A stretch of 64,000 nucleotides of DNA from CALNBC01 sp040768925 (GTDB taxonomy: Bacteria; Bacillota; Clostridia; Christensenellales; CALWSW01). Below the pieces are notes generated by a model. The model ran no database searches. It was not told where the DNA came from and saw only the letters and a program-made list of their open reading frames with translations. Positions 22,234 through 32,062 of this stretch are shown piece by piece (within the stretch, counting starts at the first letter, position 1; every line of letters begins with the position of its first letter). Position numbers and translations under genes: made by a program. The stretch is from positions 372,001-436,000 of the forward strand of contig JAXGLZ010000003.1 in NCBI GenBank assembly GCA_040768925.1, read 5' to 3'.

Positions 22234-24042
22234 ATGAAAAAATGGATATCCCTATTGCTGTGCGCCTTGCTGGCAATCGGCATGGCGGCATGCACCATTA
22301 CCCCGACGCCGGAAACACCCGTGCAGACGCCGGCAGAAAGCCCCGATTCACAAGCGGCGCAAGATGGAGCGTTCGTTGCCGGCACCTATCAGGCTACCGC
22401 CACGGGGCACAACGGGGACTTTACCGTTACGGTTGAGTTCAGCAAGGACAAGATTGAACGCATTGATCTTGGCGACCACAAGGAATCCCAATATCTTGGG
22501 AGCCATGCGATGGACCTGATCTGCGAACAAATCCTGGCAAACCAGTCGGTCGATGTGGATACTATAGCGGGCGCAACCGTTTCCACCGCCGCGGTGCGCG
22601 CCGCGGTATCCAGCGCAGTAGAGCAGGCCGGAGCCAACCCCGGCGATATGCCTGCGCCGGCAGCCCCGAGTGACGTCTGGGAGGATGTTACAACCCAGGT
22701 TGTGATCATCGGCGGCGGGAGCGCGGGGCTTTGCGCCGTAGTAGAAGCGAACGAACTGGGGCTTGACGCCATCCTGGTGGAGCAGCTTGGCATCTTGGGC
22801 GGCTCTTCGGTACGCGCCGCTTATTTGCAGGCCGGCGGCACGCGCCTGCAGGCGGAAAACAACATTGCATATTCTGTGGACGACTATAAGTCCTTCCTTG
22901 CGGACGCCTCACAGGCGGGCTTTGGCAAGGGCAACCATGATGAAGCTGGAGCAGGCCTGTTTCAGCAGGATACCGCCGTGCGCATTGCGGAAATGGCCGG
23001 CGAGAATATTGACTGGCTGCAGGATTTGGGCGCTCCCATAACGGTAACCCACAATATATTTTGGGGAAACGGCAACCGCATTGGGCCTTACCTTGTAGAG
23101 ACCATGGCGCAAACGATCCAAGACAGGGGGATTGACTGCCGCCTGAACACCCGCGCAAATGAAGTCATAATGGAGAACGGGACCGCGGTGGGCGTACAGG
23201 TGGAGGCGCCCGACGGGAGTTTTTACAATATCTATGCCGACGCGGTGGTGCTGGCCACCGGCGGCTACAATGCCAGCCAGGATATGATTTCCCAATATAA
23301 CCCGAAATACAAAGGAGCCCCTACCGATTGCAGCAAGGGTTCGGATGGCTCCGGCATGCTGATGGGTGAGAAGGCCGGCGGCGTGCTTGCGTATATGGAT
23401 GTCGGGAACTACCATCCCTTTGCGCTGATGTGGAGAGGGGCCTGCCGTTCGCTGGCCACAGTCATTGACCAGGGTGCCATCGCTGTAAATGCCGAGGGAA
23501 AACGGTTTGTAAATGAAGATACCCGCTATGGCGAAGCATGCTGCGATGCGGTTATGGCCCAAACAGGCGGCACATGCTATGTGATTATGGATCAGAGCAC
23601 CGCGGAGCGGATGTTGGCGCCCGAGAGCGCAAACACGGCAAACCTGGAATGCATGTATGAAGTGGCCCAATCCCCCGAGGAACTGGCGGAAAAATTGGGT
23701 ATTGATCCGGAAGGCCTTGCAAAGACAATCCAAACCTACGGGACATATGCGAAAAACGGCGAGGATACCGAATTGGGCCGCAGCGCAAAAACCATGGCAG
23801 CCAATTTTGAAGCGGGTCCCTACTATGGGGTGCGGTCCACCATCAACCTGCACACAAACCATGGCGGCCTGGTCATCGATATTGACATGCATGTGCTGGA
23901 TAAAGAGAACCAGCCAATCCCCGGCCTGTATGCGGCGGGTGAGGTTGCGGCAACGCACATTGCAGGAGCCACCACGCTGACACTGAGTGTGGCGGAGGGG
24001 CGTATTGCCGCGAGATCCATCCAAGCGGCGCTGCAAAACTAG
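22234..24042 (+). CDS. lipid-anchored FMN/FAD reductase of the fumarate/urocanate reductase family (module 1)
   Basis: A 602-residue exported protein. A lipoprotein signal ends at GMAAC with C20. An FMN_bind domain (about 48-135) contains the flavin-transferase motif DTIAGAT (109-115), in which T115 should carry covalent FMN. A FAD-binding domain with VVIIGGGSAGL at about 157 and the reductase domain follow. It keeps FVNEDTR, which contains the position of the catalytic arginine of fumarate reductases, but in place of HHTMGG it has LHTNHGG and in place of HGxNRLGG it has ATHIAGATTL. The substrate is therefore probably not fumarate. Electrons would come from membrane or NADH-linked donors not seen here. 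AGGAGGAG precedes the ATG. Confidence 0.87.
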   Translation: MKKWISLLLCALLAIGMAACTITPTPETPVQTPAESPDSQAAQDGAFVAGTYQATATGHNGDFTVTVEFSKDKIERIDLGDHKESQYLGSHAMDLICEQILANQSVDVDTIAGATVSTAAVRAAVSSAVEQAGANPGDMPAPAAPSDVWEDVTTQVVIIGGGSAGLCAVVEANELGLDAILVEQLGILGGSSVRAAYLQAGGTRLQAENNIAYSVDDYKSFLADASQAGFGKGNHDEAGAGLFQQDTAVRIAEMAGENIDWLQDLGAPITVTHNIFWGNGNRIGPYLVETMAQTIQDRGIDCRLNTRANEVIMENGTAVGVQVEAPDGSFYNIYADAVVLATGGYNASQDMISQYNPKYKGAPTDCSKGSDGSGMLMGEKAGGVLAYMDVGNYHPFALMWRGACRSLATVIDQGAIAVNAEGKRFVNEDTRYGEACCDAVMAQTGGTCYVIMDQSTAERMLAPESANTANLECMYEVAQSPEELAEKLGIDPEGLAKTIQTYGTYAKNGEDTELGRSAKTMAANFEAGPYYGVRSTINLHTNHGGLVIDIDMHVLDKENQPIPGLYAAGEVAATHIAGATTLTLSVAEGRIAARSIQAALQN

Positions 24043-24080
24043 CAGATACCCTGTAATACCCGGCCTTACCGGCCAATACA

Positions 24081-24118
24081 AACCCGCAAACAGATTTGGC
24101 AGCTGTTTGCGGGTTTTG
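24081..24118 (+). terminator. terminator after flavin reductase 1
   Basis: ACCCGCAAACAG and CTGTTTGCGGGT form a perfect 12-bp stem followed by TTTTGC. Confidence 0.88.
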
Positions 24119-24397
24119 CATAACGGTCGAATGCTGAACCCCACGCCCAGCTTCGGTCGTTTTCATGTTTTGAAAGCGCCGTAAAGGCGAAGATTCAAGG
24201 GATTTAATTCATTTTGACTTTTAAAAAGCGATTGGCAAGAACGTTAACCTCGTGGCGAAAATAACAGCACAGATCCTGTTCGGGCCCCTTGAGCCTGGCT
24301 GAACCGACTTGTTTCATTTATGTAATCTTCATCACAACAGCCAAATTCTACGGTTTTTTCAACCAAAGCCATCCAATGTTAAAAAAGACGTGCAACG

Positions 24398-24430
24398 CCG
24401 AAAAAGCCCGTGGTTACGGGCTTTTTCGGT
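24398..24430. terminator. bidirectional terminator hairpin upstream of the first IS
   Basis: CCGAAAAAGCCCGT and ACGGGCTTTTTCGG form a perfect 14-bp stem with a 4-base loop. The 280 bp between this and the previous terminator contain no gene I can support. Confidence 0.7.
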
Positions 24431-24455
24431 CCTCTGCCCAGATTTTCAAAAGAGT

Positions 24456-24468
24456 GCTTTTTTCCGGA
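24456..24468. repeat. target-site duplication of IS copy 1 (left)
   Basis: GCTTTTTTCCGGA occurs here and again at 25746-25758, directly flanking the element. Confidence 0.9.
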
Positions 24469-25745
24469 GGCCGATTGTAAAATGAAGTTGGACACTTGCA
24501 GAAAAGATCCATAGTGATATTTTCCCGTGGTAGAATGGAGTTCTCACACACCCATATCTACAAAGGAGGCAATCACTATGGACTGCCAAGAGTATACCAC
24601 AGGGGAAAGAGAGCGTAAACGGGGGCAGCATTTAGGGTTGTCCGAACGTGGGGCCATACGGGTGCTACACCGACAGGGGTTCTCCCAAAGGAAGATTGCC
24701 AAAGTGGTGAACTGCTCGCCGACAACGGTAGGCAATGAGCTAAAACGAGGCACAGCGCCGCGCAAATCCAACAAAGGCCGTGCACCCTGCTATTCGGCAA
24801 AACGAGGGGAAGCGGTATACAAAGCCAATCGGCAGAGAAGCCGCAGAAGAAAAAAGTTGGGCTGCTGCCAGGATTTTCTGGACTGGGTGGTAGCGCAATT
24901 TCGGGAGCATGACTGGTCTTTTGATGCCTGCGCGGGCTATGCCAGGCGACATAAACTGTTTGCGACGGATGAGATGGTTTGCAGCAAAACACTATATAAC
25001 GCGCTGTGGAGCGGAGAACTGCCACTATCTCTGACCGATATGCCCGAGGTATTGAAGCGCAAAAGCCACAAGAACAAGCCCCGGGAGAATAAGCGGATTT
25101 ACGGCACCAGCATCGATGAGCGCCCGGCTGTTGCAAGCGGGCGTACCGAGATAGGCCACTGGGAGGGCGATACCGTTGTAGGGCATCGCGCAGGCAAAGA
25201 GGCTGCTATCTTGTCTCTCGTGGAAAAGAAAACCCGGCACTACATCGCCCTGCTCATCGAGGGCAAGACCAGCGAAGCAGTTATGGCGGCAATGACCGCA
25301 TTGCAAGAGGAATATGGCAATCGGTTTTCCGAGGTGTTCAAGACGATTACGCTGGACAATGGTTCTGAGTTTTCTGATTTTGCAGCCGTTGAGCAATGGG
25401 GCACAAAGGTGTTTTTCGCCCATCCGTACACCTCGTGGGAGCGTCCGCAAAATGAGCGTCACAATGGCCTATTCCGCTTGTATGTGCCCAAGGGAACCTC
25501 CATGAGCAACTACTCCGCCGACTACATCCTGCGCTCGGCAGACCAGCTCAATGGTCGTCCTCGCAAAATACTGGGCTACAATACCCCCGAAGAACTCTTT
25601 GACGCCTTTCTCGATGAGCTCTACACCGCAGCCTGACGCCGCCCGGACCCGCTTCCGCACTTGCCTACGGCTCCTACTCCAGCGGAGCCGGCAACCTCAC
25701 ACTCCTGCGACCACGGGGGTGTCCAACTTGCACTTGCAATTTGCC
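24469..25745 (+). mobile_element. IS30-family insertion sequence, copy 1 (1277 bp)
   Basis: The element begins GGCCGATTGTAAAATG and ends TTGCACTTGCAATTTGCC. Its ends are imperfect 27-bp inverted repeats (20 of 27 matching, with AAGTTGGACAC shared). It carries a single transposase gene. A 13-bp direct duplication flanks it. The second copy at 43316-44592 has the same length and, as far as I can compare, the same sequence, so transposition was recent. Confidence 0.93.
24578..25636 (+). CDS. IS30-family transposase (copy 1)
   Basis: A 352-residue DDE transposase. The N-terminal helix-turn-helix region reads LGLSERGAIRVLHRQGFSQR and KIAKVVNCSPTTVGNELKRG, as in IS30 (order with GERERK before it). 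The DDE core shows EGDTVVGHRAG (first D), ITLDNGSEFSDF (second D) and WERPQNERHNGLFR (E), followed by the IS30 ending PRKILGYNTPEELFDAFL. The ATG at 24578 follows AAAGGAGG. The full-length frame suggests an active enzyme. Confidence 0.95.
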   Translation: MDCQEYTTGERERKRGQHLGLSERGAIRVLHRQGFSQRKIAKVVNCSPTTVGNELKRGTAPRKSNKGRAPCYSAKRGEAVYKANRQRSRRRKKLGCCQDFLDWVVAQFREHDWSFDACAGYARRHKLFATDEMVCSKTLYNALWSGELPLSLTDMPEVLKRKSHKNKPRENKRIYGTSIDERPAVASGRTEIGHWEGDTVVGHRAGKEAAILSLVEKKTRHYIALLIEGKTSEAVMAAMTALQEEYGNRFSEVFKTITLDNGSEFSDFAAVEQWGTKVFFAHPYTSWERPQNERHNGLFRLYVPKGTSMSNYSADYILRSADQLNGRPRKILGYNTPEELFDAFLDELYTAA

Positions 25746-26546
25746 GCTTTTTTCCGGATACAAAACCGGGAGAATGGCCTTTTGACAGGATTTGAATTTT
25801 TGAGCAAAGCAAAACGGCTGTATGGGATGCGCGCATCCATACAGCCGTCTGAATACGGCGTCCAGCTTTTTGGGGAATCATGCGGCTCGATCAGACCTGC
25901 CATATGCCGGGGCATCCGCCGGCTGATGGCTCCGGCATTCGTGATTTTCGTCAGATCATCCGGCTTTTCACAAAAAGCATGCCCTCTCCTCCCCCGCTAT
26001 CTGATTATACCTGACGCGCCCCTCAAAATATATTAGACTTGGCACGACTCGTGCCTGGTTATTTGGCAATGCCAGATCGCCCGGCCGTATGGATATGACT
26101 TCGCAACTTCTATATAATTGAAAATGGGGCGAATCCGCACGTCTTATCCTGTCAGGCTAAAAATAGGTTTTTTGAAACGGCCGCCTATACGTTTTGCGTT
26201 TTTTCGGGCGCCCCGGCGCTCTCTTTGCCGGACCGCGCGGGAGAGCGGCGGCGGCAATCACACCCATCATGAAAAAAACCCCCCGCTTTTCAATCCGGAC
26301 CGGTGAAAGAGACGGTTGCGGGCACCTTCGCGGTTGGGATCGACCATGGCGGGTCGGAGCGGCGATGCGTGAAAACCCTGGCAGTAAAATCGTTGTTGAA
26401 TCGGGGTAATGGGGATTCGGATATGAAAGAAACCGCGGCAATTCTTTTGGCTGTTCCGATGCTCCTCCAGCCCTGTCCAAATTGAGTGAAAGCGGCGGAC
26501 TGTTATGCCTTGGTTCCGGCCGGATCATGGTTAAAGGGGTTGTAAA
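25746..26546. other. intergenic region with minus-strand hairpin and possible mini-unit
   Basis: The first 13 bases are the right target duplication of the IS. A perfect inverted repeat lies at 25814-25848 and reads into TTTT on the minus strand, so it is terminator-like in that direction. Upstream of it on the minus strand are TATAAT (26009-26004), a very strong GGAGGAGAGG site and a 9-codon frame (25980-25951). Near-palindromes GGCACGACTCGTGCC (26041-26055) and TGGCAATGCCA (26064-26074) and a plus-strand TATAAT (26113-26118) follow. I see no full-length gene. Confidence 0.4.
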
Positions 26547-29018
26547 ATGAAATATTGTTCCCAATGCGGATCTAAAAACAGTGACGAATCCAGGTTTTGT
26601 GTTCGATGCGGGGCCGCATCCGCCCCCGCTCAGCCCGTTATGCCCATGGCGCAGCCGCTTGTCGAGCGGCCGCGGAAAAAGAAAAAAGGCCAGGCAGGAG
26701 GCATCATCGCCATCTGCGCGTCGGGTCTGGCCCTTATCATGCTTTTCGCGTTCGTCATCGGGCCAATGATTTCGGGAAGAAGTATTTTCGACAATATATC
26801 GTTTTCTGACCGGGTGCTAAGCGCGGGGAGCGTCGTTGTATCGCCGGAAAAACCGATCGCGAAAATAGGCGATATCACGGTGGATTTCGGCGGCAGCCTG
26901 GCGGAAGAAGCCGAACTGCACGTGCAAACAGGCACGCAGGCATCGACGGATGAAAGATTCGCCGGTATCGACTTTTATGACTTCACACTTGACGGAACAG
27001 ACGAGTTCGCCACCTCCGTTCAGATTTCGCTGCCGAATACCGCTCAGGAAAATGAGGCTTTCTACGTAGCCTTCTATAATGATCATTCTGGGGTTTGGGA
27101 GAAGCTGCCGTTTGAAACGAAAGGGAACGAGGTGCTCTTTTCGACCCGGCACTTTTCAAGATTCGGATTGGTCAAATATCATCGCGACCGTTACGCGGGC
27201 CCGCTGACGCCCTTGGTGGTCAATTACGATGAACTTAGAAAGGCGCTGGACGGTATAGAAAAGAATGGTTTGCTCGAACGCTTCCTCGAAGAAAAGGGGC
27301 GGATTGGGTCCGACGAACTGATCAATACCACACTGTCCCTTATGAATAATACAAATAGCTATGTATCTTTTCCCGTTTCCTACGAAGCGGCTTTGGGCGA
27401 CGCCGCGGCGCTCGAGCTTTCCGATAAGCTGACGATTGTAGGCGGAGCGATTACCGCTTTGAAGATCGTCTATCAGCTGCAGGCCGGAGACACCTACACA
27501 AAAGTGCTTCAGGATAATATATTCGACCTGTGCGAGCTTGCGCTTGGCGGAGCGGCGTTAGCCATACCGACTTCTACGCTGCTGCCCGTTGCCGCCGTGG
27601 GCGTATTTTGTTTGGGGCTGGGATACAATCTTGTGCTTGTTCCGGGGTACCGGGACGATTCGTTGCAATATGCCTACCGTGCTTTCCACGATTATTGCAT
27701 GTTCCCGCACATCGCGTATGACAAAGACCGGGCTAAACTTTTGGCCGACGGCACGGGCGAAGAAACCCCTTGGGTCGCGCTTGAAACATACAATACAAAA
27801 AAGAAATCGTGGGAAATGGCGCATAAGGGCTACGACCTTCTAAAACTCAGGCAAGGACGCACGGAAAAATGGGAAAAAGCCCTGATGGACTGCTATACGC
27901 TGTATCAAAAAAACCCCAAGGCAATGCAAGAGCGTATCAATGCGCTGTTTGACGAATATCTCGACGTTTACTGGTCGTTAAACGAGACGGAGCAGCTTCA
28001 GTTCGCCAAGGATTATTGCGGTATTTCGGCAGAAGACTGGCGTTGGCCGGATGTTGCCGAAACCCAGCAAATGAAGGACGCGGTAAAGGCCGAACTGATG
28101 CGGGATTTGAAGCCTGTTCTTAGGGACGTCCAGGAAACGATTGCGGAGGATATCAAACAAACGCTGATTCGCGAGACAGACGCGCTGGTCGACTATCTTA
28201 ACACGGAAATCTCGTTTGTCATCGTGGATCCGGAAGCAAAAAAAGAGGGATTTGCAAATACGCGCGTTGCAAACGACATCATTCGGATCGAACCCGTAAC
28301 CGGCGCGAACCAAAGCGATTGGATATGCGAACCGGGGCGGTATGGCAAGGATATTGTTTTCAGCTGCACGCTAAACAATTACTTGAAGGAAGGCTGCCCG
28401 GATAAAGTCTGCTTTTATAAGACCGAGGCGGATATGAAAGCGGGCAAACCCTATATGACGGTACCGTTAACCGTGGAGATGCCGCTGACCGAAATCATCT
28501 TGGGGGAACAACAGGGAATCCCGGGGGACTATTCCGTTGTTCAGCAGGACGCGGTCATTTTGTATCAAACGGCATGGCAGGTTGAAGTGAGCCTCATGTC
28601 TCAGTTCAAAGACATTACCGTTCAAAAGGACGGAACCATATCCGCAAAGGCGCCCGCTCAGACCGTTTCCTACGACGGCGTGCTCGGCTCTATGTCCCTA
28701 TTTCGGGTCGATACCAGATTGGGGCCGGCGGCAATGACCGGGAAAATCGACCTGAGTACCGGGCGGGGCAGCGTTACCATATCCGGATCCGGGACAGCCG
28801 AGCTAAACGCCCTCGGCAGCGATTACAGATGGTCCTCAGATTTCTCCGGGGAAATGTCGGTGGCCTATTCGGAGGGGCGGCTGACTTTTACGAGCGACGA
28901 TTCGAACAAAGCCGTTCACGTTTCCGGCTCCTATACCGTCGATGACGGCGACCAGGAGGCAGCCACCGATGAAATGCTCATAGGGAAATATGTTTATCAA
29001 AAAAAGGGCAATCCTTGA
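26547..29018 (+). CDS. zinc-ribbon, single-pass membrane protein with large extracytoplasmic part, unknown function
   Basis: An 823-residue protein that I cannot assign to a named family. It begins with a zinc ribbon (CSQCG...CVRCG, cysteines 4, 7, 18, 21), then a Pro/Lys-rich linker, a membrane helix at about 51-74 and a long outside part. A region about 95-210 resembles a beta-rich ZU5/autolysin-like module (SVVVSPEKPIAKIGDITVDF, SVQISLPNTAQENEAFYVAF). A second hydrophobic stretch lies at 328-368, then helical and beta-rich segments to the end. The zinc ribbon inside and large outside domain suggest a cell-envelope or signalling role. GGGGTTG precedes the ATG. The next gene has the same overall plan. 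Confidence 0.62.
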   Translation: MKYCSQCGSKNSDESRFCVRCGAASAPAQPVMPMAQPLVERPRKKKKGQAGGIIAICASGLALIMLFAFVIGPMISGRSIFDNISFSDRVLSAGSVVVSPEKPIAKIGDITVDFGGSLAEEAELHVQTGTQASTDERFAGIDFYDFTLDGTDEFATSVQISLPNTAQENEAFYVAFYNDHSGVWEKLPFETKGNEVLFSTRHFSRFGLVKYHRDRYAGPLTPLVVNYDELRKALDGIEKNGLLERFLEEKGRIGSDELINTTLSLMNNTNSYVSFPVSYEAALGDAAALELSDKLTIVGGAITALKIVYQLQAGDTYTKVLQDNIFDLCELALGGAALAIPTSTLLPVAAVGVFCLGLGYNLVLVPGYRDDSLQYAYRAFHDYCMFPHIAYDKDRAKLLADGTGEETPWVALETYNTKKKSWEMAHKGYDLLKLRQGRTEKWEKALMDCYTLYQKNPKAMQERINALFDEYLDVYWSLNETEQLQFAKDYCGISAEDWRWPDVAETQQMKDAVKAELMRDLKPVLRDVQETIAEDIKQTLIRETDALVDYLNTEISFVIVDPEAKKEGFANTRVANDIIRIEPVTGANQSDWICEPGRYGKDIVFSCTLNNYLKEGCPDKVCFYKTEADMKAGKPYMTVPLTVEMPLTEIILGEQQGIPGDYSVVQQDAVILYQTAWQVEVSLMSQFKDITVQKDGTISAKAPAQTVSYDGVLGSMSLFRVDTRLGPAAMTGKIDLSTGRGSVTISGSGTAELNALGSDYRWSSDFSGEMSVAYSEGRLTFTSDDSNKAVHVSGSYTVDDGDQEAATDEMLIGKYVYQKKGNP

Positions 29019-29114
29019 GCGGCATTCAATAAGGCCGAAGCAGTCAAACAGGAAAACGGCAGAATGGCGGAGCATGGTACATCGCGCCTTATCAAAGCGC
29101 CAGGGAGGTAACAG

Positions 29115-30188
29115 GTGAATCGTATCTGTACGAATTGCGGCAGACCGCTGAGAACCGGGCTGCAAAACTGCAGTTTCTGCGGGGCAGCGCTTTCACGCGA
29201 ACCATCGCGCTCCCAGCCGGCGCATGCCAAGGCGTCTTTGCTTGGGCGTGTTGCGGTCTTCACCGCGGTCATCGTTATCGCCGTTTGCACCGCTTTGTAT
29301 TTTCTTTTCTTCGCGGCGCCGCCGGTGCAAAAGCTGTCCGCCATGGCGCTGCCCGCCAATGCCGTTTCAGACCCGCCATACGAACCGCCAACGCCCACAG
29401 CGTCCCCTGCGCCGCAGCAGGGTCAGCAGGATATGGAAGAGCATGTGATTACCGTGAACATGGAATATGACAGCGGCGAAGGCGTCTATACCGGCGAGCT
29501 CAAAGACGGCGTCCCGCACGGGCAAGGCAGCTTTACCATGCAAAAAAGCGAAAGCGGCCTTGAATGGAGCTATCAGGGGCAGTGGGAAAACGGCGAAATC
29601 ACCGGGCAGGGTGTTCTGGAGCAGCCGCCGTTCGTATTTAAGGGCGGGTTTCGCAGCGGATTGCTGGACGGCGCGTGCACGGTTACCGACAACGGCATAT
29701 TGCGTTACCAGGGCATGTGCAAAGACGGAAAACTGCATGGCGAAGGCACGCTGTACACGCAAAGCGGCAGGTTTCTTTTTAGCGGATCGTTTGAAAGAGA
29801 CATGATCGTCGAGAGCGCGATTGCCCGGCAAACCCGCGGCGAGGCATTCGCGCAGGATTGCGACGGTATGGACGAACAGCTGTATGCGGACTGTTTTATA
29901 AACGAAAAAACCTTTGGTTATCCCGTTGCCGTGTGGGGGTACCCTATCGCGATGAGCGAACAAAAAGCAAACGGCACAATCGTGATTGGTCGTATGGGCG
30001 AGAATGAGTATCCGGTCTGCCTGGTCTATCGTTACGGTACAGATGAACCGAAAATGGCAAGGGACGACTGGATCAACGCCTGGGGCGTTGTCGTCGGCAT
30101 CTATGAGTATATGGATGCGGATGGGCTGACGGTCGCCTGCCCGAAAGTGGAGGTCGTTTATTGGAGAAGCGAGCGGAACGGGTTCTGA
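29115..30188 (+). CDS. zinc-ribbon membrane protein with extracytoplasmic MORN repeats
   Basis: A 357-residue protein with an N-terminal zinc ribbon (cysteines 5, 8, 19, 22), a membrane helix at about 44-67, a Pro/Gln-rich linker and, from about 123, four or five MORN repeats: YTGELKDGVPHGQGSF, YQGQWENGEITGQGVL, FKGGFRSGLLDG, YQGMCKDGKLHGEGTL and FSGSFERD. The last 100 residues form an unknown domain (FGYPVAVWGYPIAM, YRYGTDEPKMARDDW). The GTG start follows AGGGAGG. It lies 96 bp after another zinc-ribbon membrane protein, so the two probably work together at the envelope. Confidence 0.75.
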   Translation: MNRICTNCGRPLRTGLQNCSFCGAALSREPSRSQPAHAKASLLGRVAVFTAVIVIAVCTALYFLFFAAPPVQKLSAMALPANAVSDPPYEPPTPTASPAPQQGQQDMEEHVITVNMEYDSGEGVYTGELKDGVPHGQGSFTMQKSESGLEWSYQGQWENGEITGQGVLEQPPFVFKGGFRSGLLDGACTVTDNGILRYQGMCKDGKLHGEGTLYTQSGRFLFSGSFERDMIVESAIARQTRGEAFAQDCDGMDEQLYADCFINEKTFGYPVAVWGYPIAMSEQKANGTIVIGRMGENEYPVCLVYRYGTDEPKMARDDWINAWGVVVGIYEYMDADGLTVACPKVEVVYWRSERNGF

Positions 30189-30457
30189 CACAGCAATACG
30201 TGCAAAGGAGAATCAACCGCGGCAGCTTTTCGCCCCCGCACATTTGCTTCGGCATCCTTGGGCAAAATGCATTCGCGCTGCGGGAATTCTCCGCAGCGCT
30301 TCGGATTTTACGGGCGGCTCCGCGCGGCATGCCGGTGCCGGGGGGCGGGAATTCCTATTTGCAGTTTCTGTTGTTTGCGGATGAAAAAGTCGCAAAGGCC
30401 GCTGGATGGAATTATTTTACCGCAAGAGGTTCCTTCGTACAGTCAAAGTAATTATCC

Positions 30458-32062
30458 TTAACGCTTTTTAATAGTTCCAGCACATATTTCTTCTCGCCGA
30501 TGACCACCGGCGTCGCAAAAACGAAAAATGGATTTCCCCGCTCCCTGGTCCAACTTTACAAAGGCCCTGCCTTGGTCCAGCGCCATGCGGGAAACGCACG
30601 TTTCGCAGGATTGTTTTCTGTTCCAGCAATGATAGCAGATATCTTCATCAACCTTGCCGCTCGGCTGCATCCCCCACGCGATATTTAAGTCCGGATCGAC
30701 GATTCGGCCCAAGTCAAACACGCCGGGAAACGATTCCATCGCCTGACAAAGCTGATCCGCCAGCGCGCGCAGAATATCTTTTGATCGCGCATCTTCGCCG
30801 GAGGAGCTGGCAATGGCCTTTGCATACTCCGAAGGCGTCATCCCGGTGTGCTGCTTAAAAACTTTAGAAAAATGATTGCTGTATGCATAGCCAACCTTGG
30901 AAGAAAGTTCGGCGATACTGATCGTTGATTTTAAAAGGATCTTTTTGCTTTCCTCCATCCTGACCCTGTTGATGATATCTGTTACGCTTGAACCCGTTTC
31001 TTTTTTTATGATGCCGGACAAATAGAACTTGCTGAGATTGGTTTCTTTTGCAAGCCTTTCCAGCGTGATTTTTTCTGCGTAATGCTGCTCAATGTATTCG
31101 ACTGCCAGGCGCACATGCTTTGAATACCCGCTGATACGGGTTGAGGCGGCGTACCTTGTGAGGGTTTTCAGGCCTGATTTCACAAGGGCATACATGTCGC
31201 TTACATTTTCCGTGCCTTCAAGTTCGCTGATGATCTGTTCGGAGAACCCCCTGGTTTTGTCATAAGAGACCCCCGCCTCGATCGCAAAAAAACTGCACAT
31301 CGCGCAGCCTTCGATCAACCTGTTTTTGATGGAACGCACGATATCCTTTGAGGCGTGCTGATCCATCTGTATGTTTTTATCATTGATTGTGCCAAAGGCT
31401 TCGAGCAGCGCTTCCGTATTTCCCTTCGAGATGGCGTCTTTGATCTTGAGATAGGTGGCGTGACCGCAATGCCTGTCGTCGGACAGGGTCTTTTGCTTTT
31501 GATGGAACTGCTTGCCCGGCTGAAGAAGCTGATAAAGGATGGGATCCGTTTCACCGCCGCAAACGACTTGGTGGAATCGGTCCGGCGCCAATACGGATTG
31601 AGACAGCAAGCTCAAAACTTCTCCGATCGGTATGATCCTGTCGTGTGGAACAACCGGCGCCCTCAGCAATGCCGATACATAGGCCGAACGCTCTATGGAG
31701 GTCTGCGCAACGCCCTCCGGTTTTGCTTCGATGTCGGAACTTTTGCAGGCGTTTAAGGAAAACGGCTGGGTAACCGCCGCCCCGCGGCATGTGTTCCCCT
31801 CAGTAAACAGGGAAATGTTACAAACAAAATTGTAGTTCAGATAATAGGTATAAAAACTCTTTGATGCGCCGCTTTCTTTCGCAAACACATCCTTGAGAAA
31901 AGTTTCAACCTTTCCCATGCTGATCCTGAGAAAATCCGCATACATGTGTTCTTGAAAGCGGCAGAAGGTGACATTCATTTTGCAGTCAAAAAAAATCGCC
32001 CCAATTTGAGTAGCCCTGTAAAAAGTCCCTAAAAGCCGTTCAATCTTTTCTTCTTCTCCCAT
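30458..32062 (-). CDS. AraC-family regulator with sensory N-terminus and frameshifted C-terminal tail
   Basis: As read, 534 residues. The N-terminal 300 residues are a sensor of a type I cannot name. The AraC DNA-binding domain is at about 318-418 (VEYIEQHYAEKITLERLAKE, SKVGYAYSNHFSKVFKQHTG, MTPSEYAK). A Cys-rich domain follows (CYHCWNRKQSCETCVSRMAL). The last 26 residues look wrong. Removing one G from the GGGG run at 30536-30539 restores GNPFFVFATPVVIGEKKYVL and ELLKSV and moves the stop to 30412, which is the ending expected for this domain. So there is a +1 frameshift in a homopolymer: either real, or a sequencing error. Confidence 0.82.
   Translation of the reverse strand: MGEEEKIERLLGTFYRATQIGAIFFDCKMNVTFCRFQEHMYADFLRISMGKVETFLKDVFAKESGASKSFYTYYLNYNFVCNISLFTEGNTCRGAAVTQPFSLNACKSSDIEAKPEGVAQTSIERSAYVSALLRAPVVPHDRIIPIGEVLSLLSQSVLAPDRFHQVVCGGETDPILYQLLQPGKQFHQKQKTLSDDRHCGHATYLKIKDAISKGNTEALLEAFGTINDKNIQMDQHASKDIVRSIKNRLIEGCAMCSFFAIEAGVSYDKTRGFSEQIISELEGTENVSDMYALVKSGLKTLTRYAASTRISGYSKHVRLAVEYIEQHYAEKITLERLAKETNLSKFYLSGIIKKETGSSVTDIINRVRMEESKKILLKSTISIAELSSKVGYAYSNHFSKVFKQHTGMTPSEYAKAIASSSGEDARSKDILRALADQLCQAMESFPGVFDLGRIVDPDLNIAWGMQPSGKVDEDICYHCWNRKQSCETCVSRMALDQGRAFVKLDQGAGKSIFRFCDAGGHRREEICAGTIKKR

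Noticed and set aside
22909..24144. Long minus-strand frame of about 410 codons
   Set aside because: It is the shadow of flavin reductase 1, which has clear signal peptide, FMN and FAD motifs.
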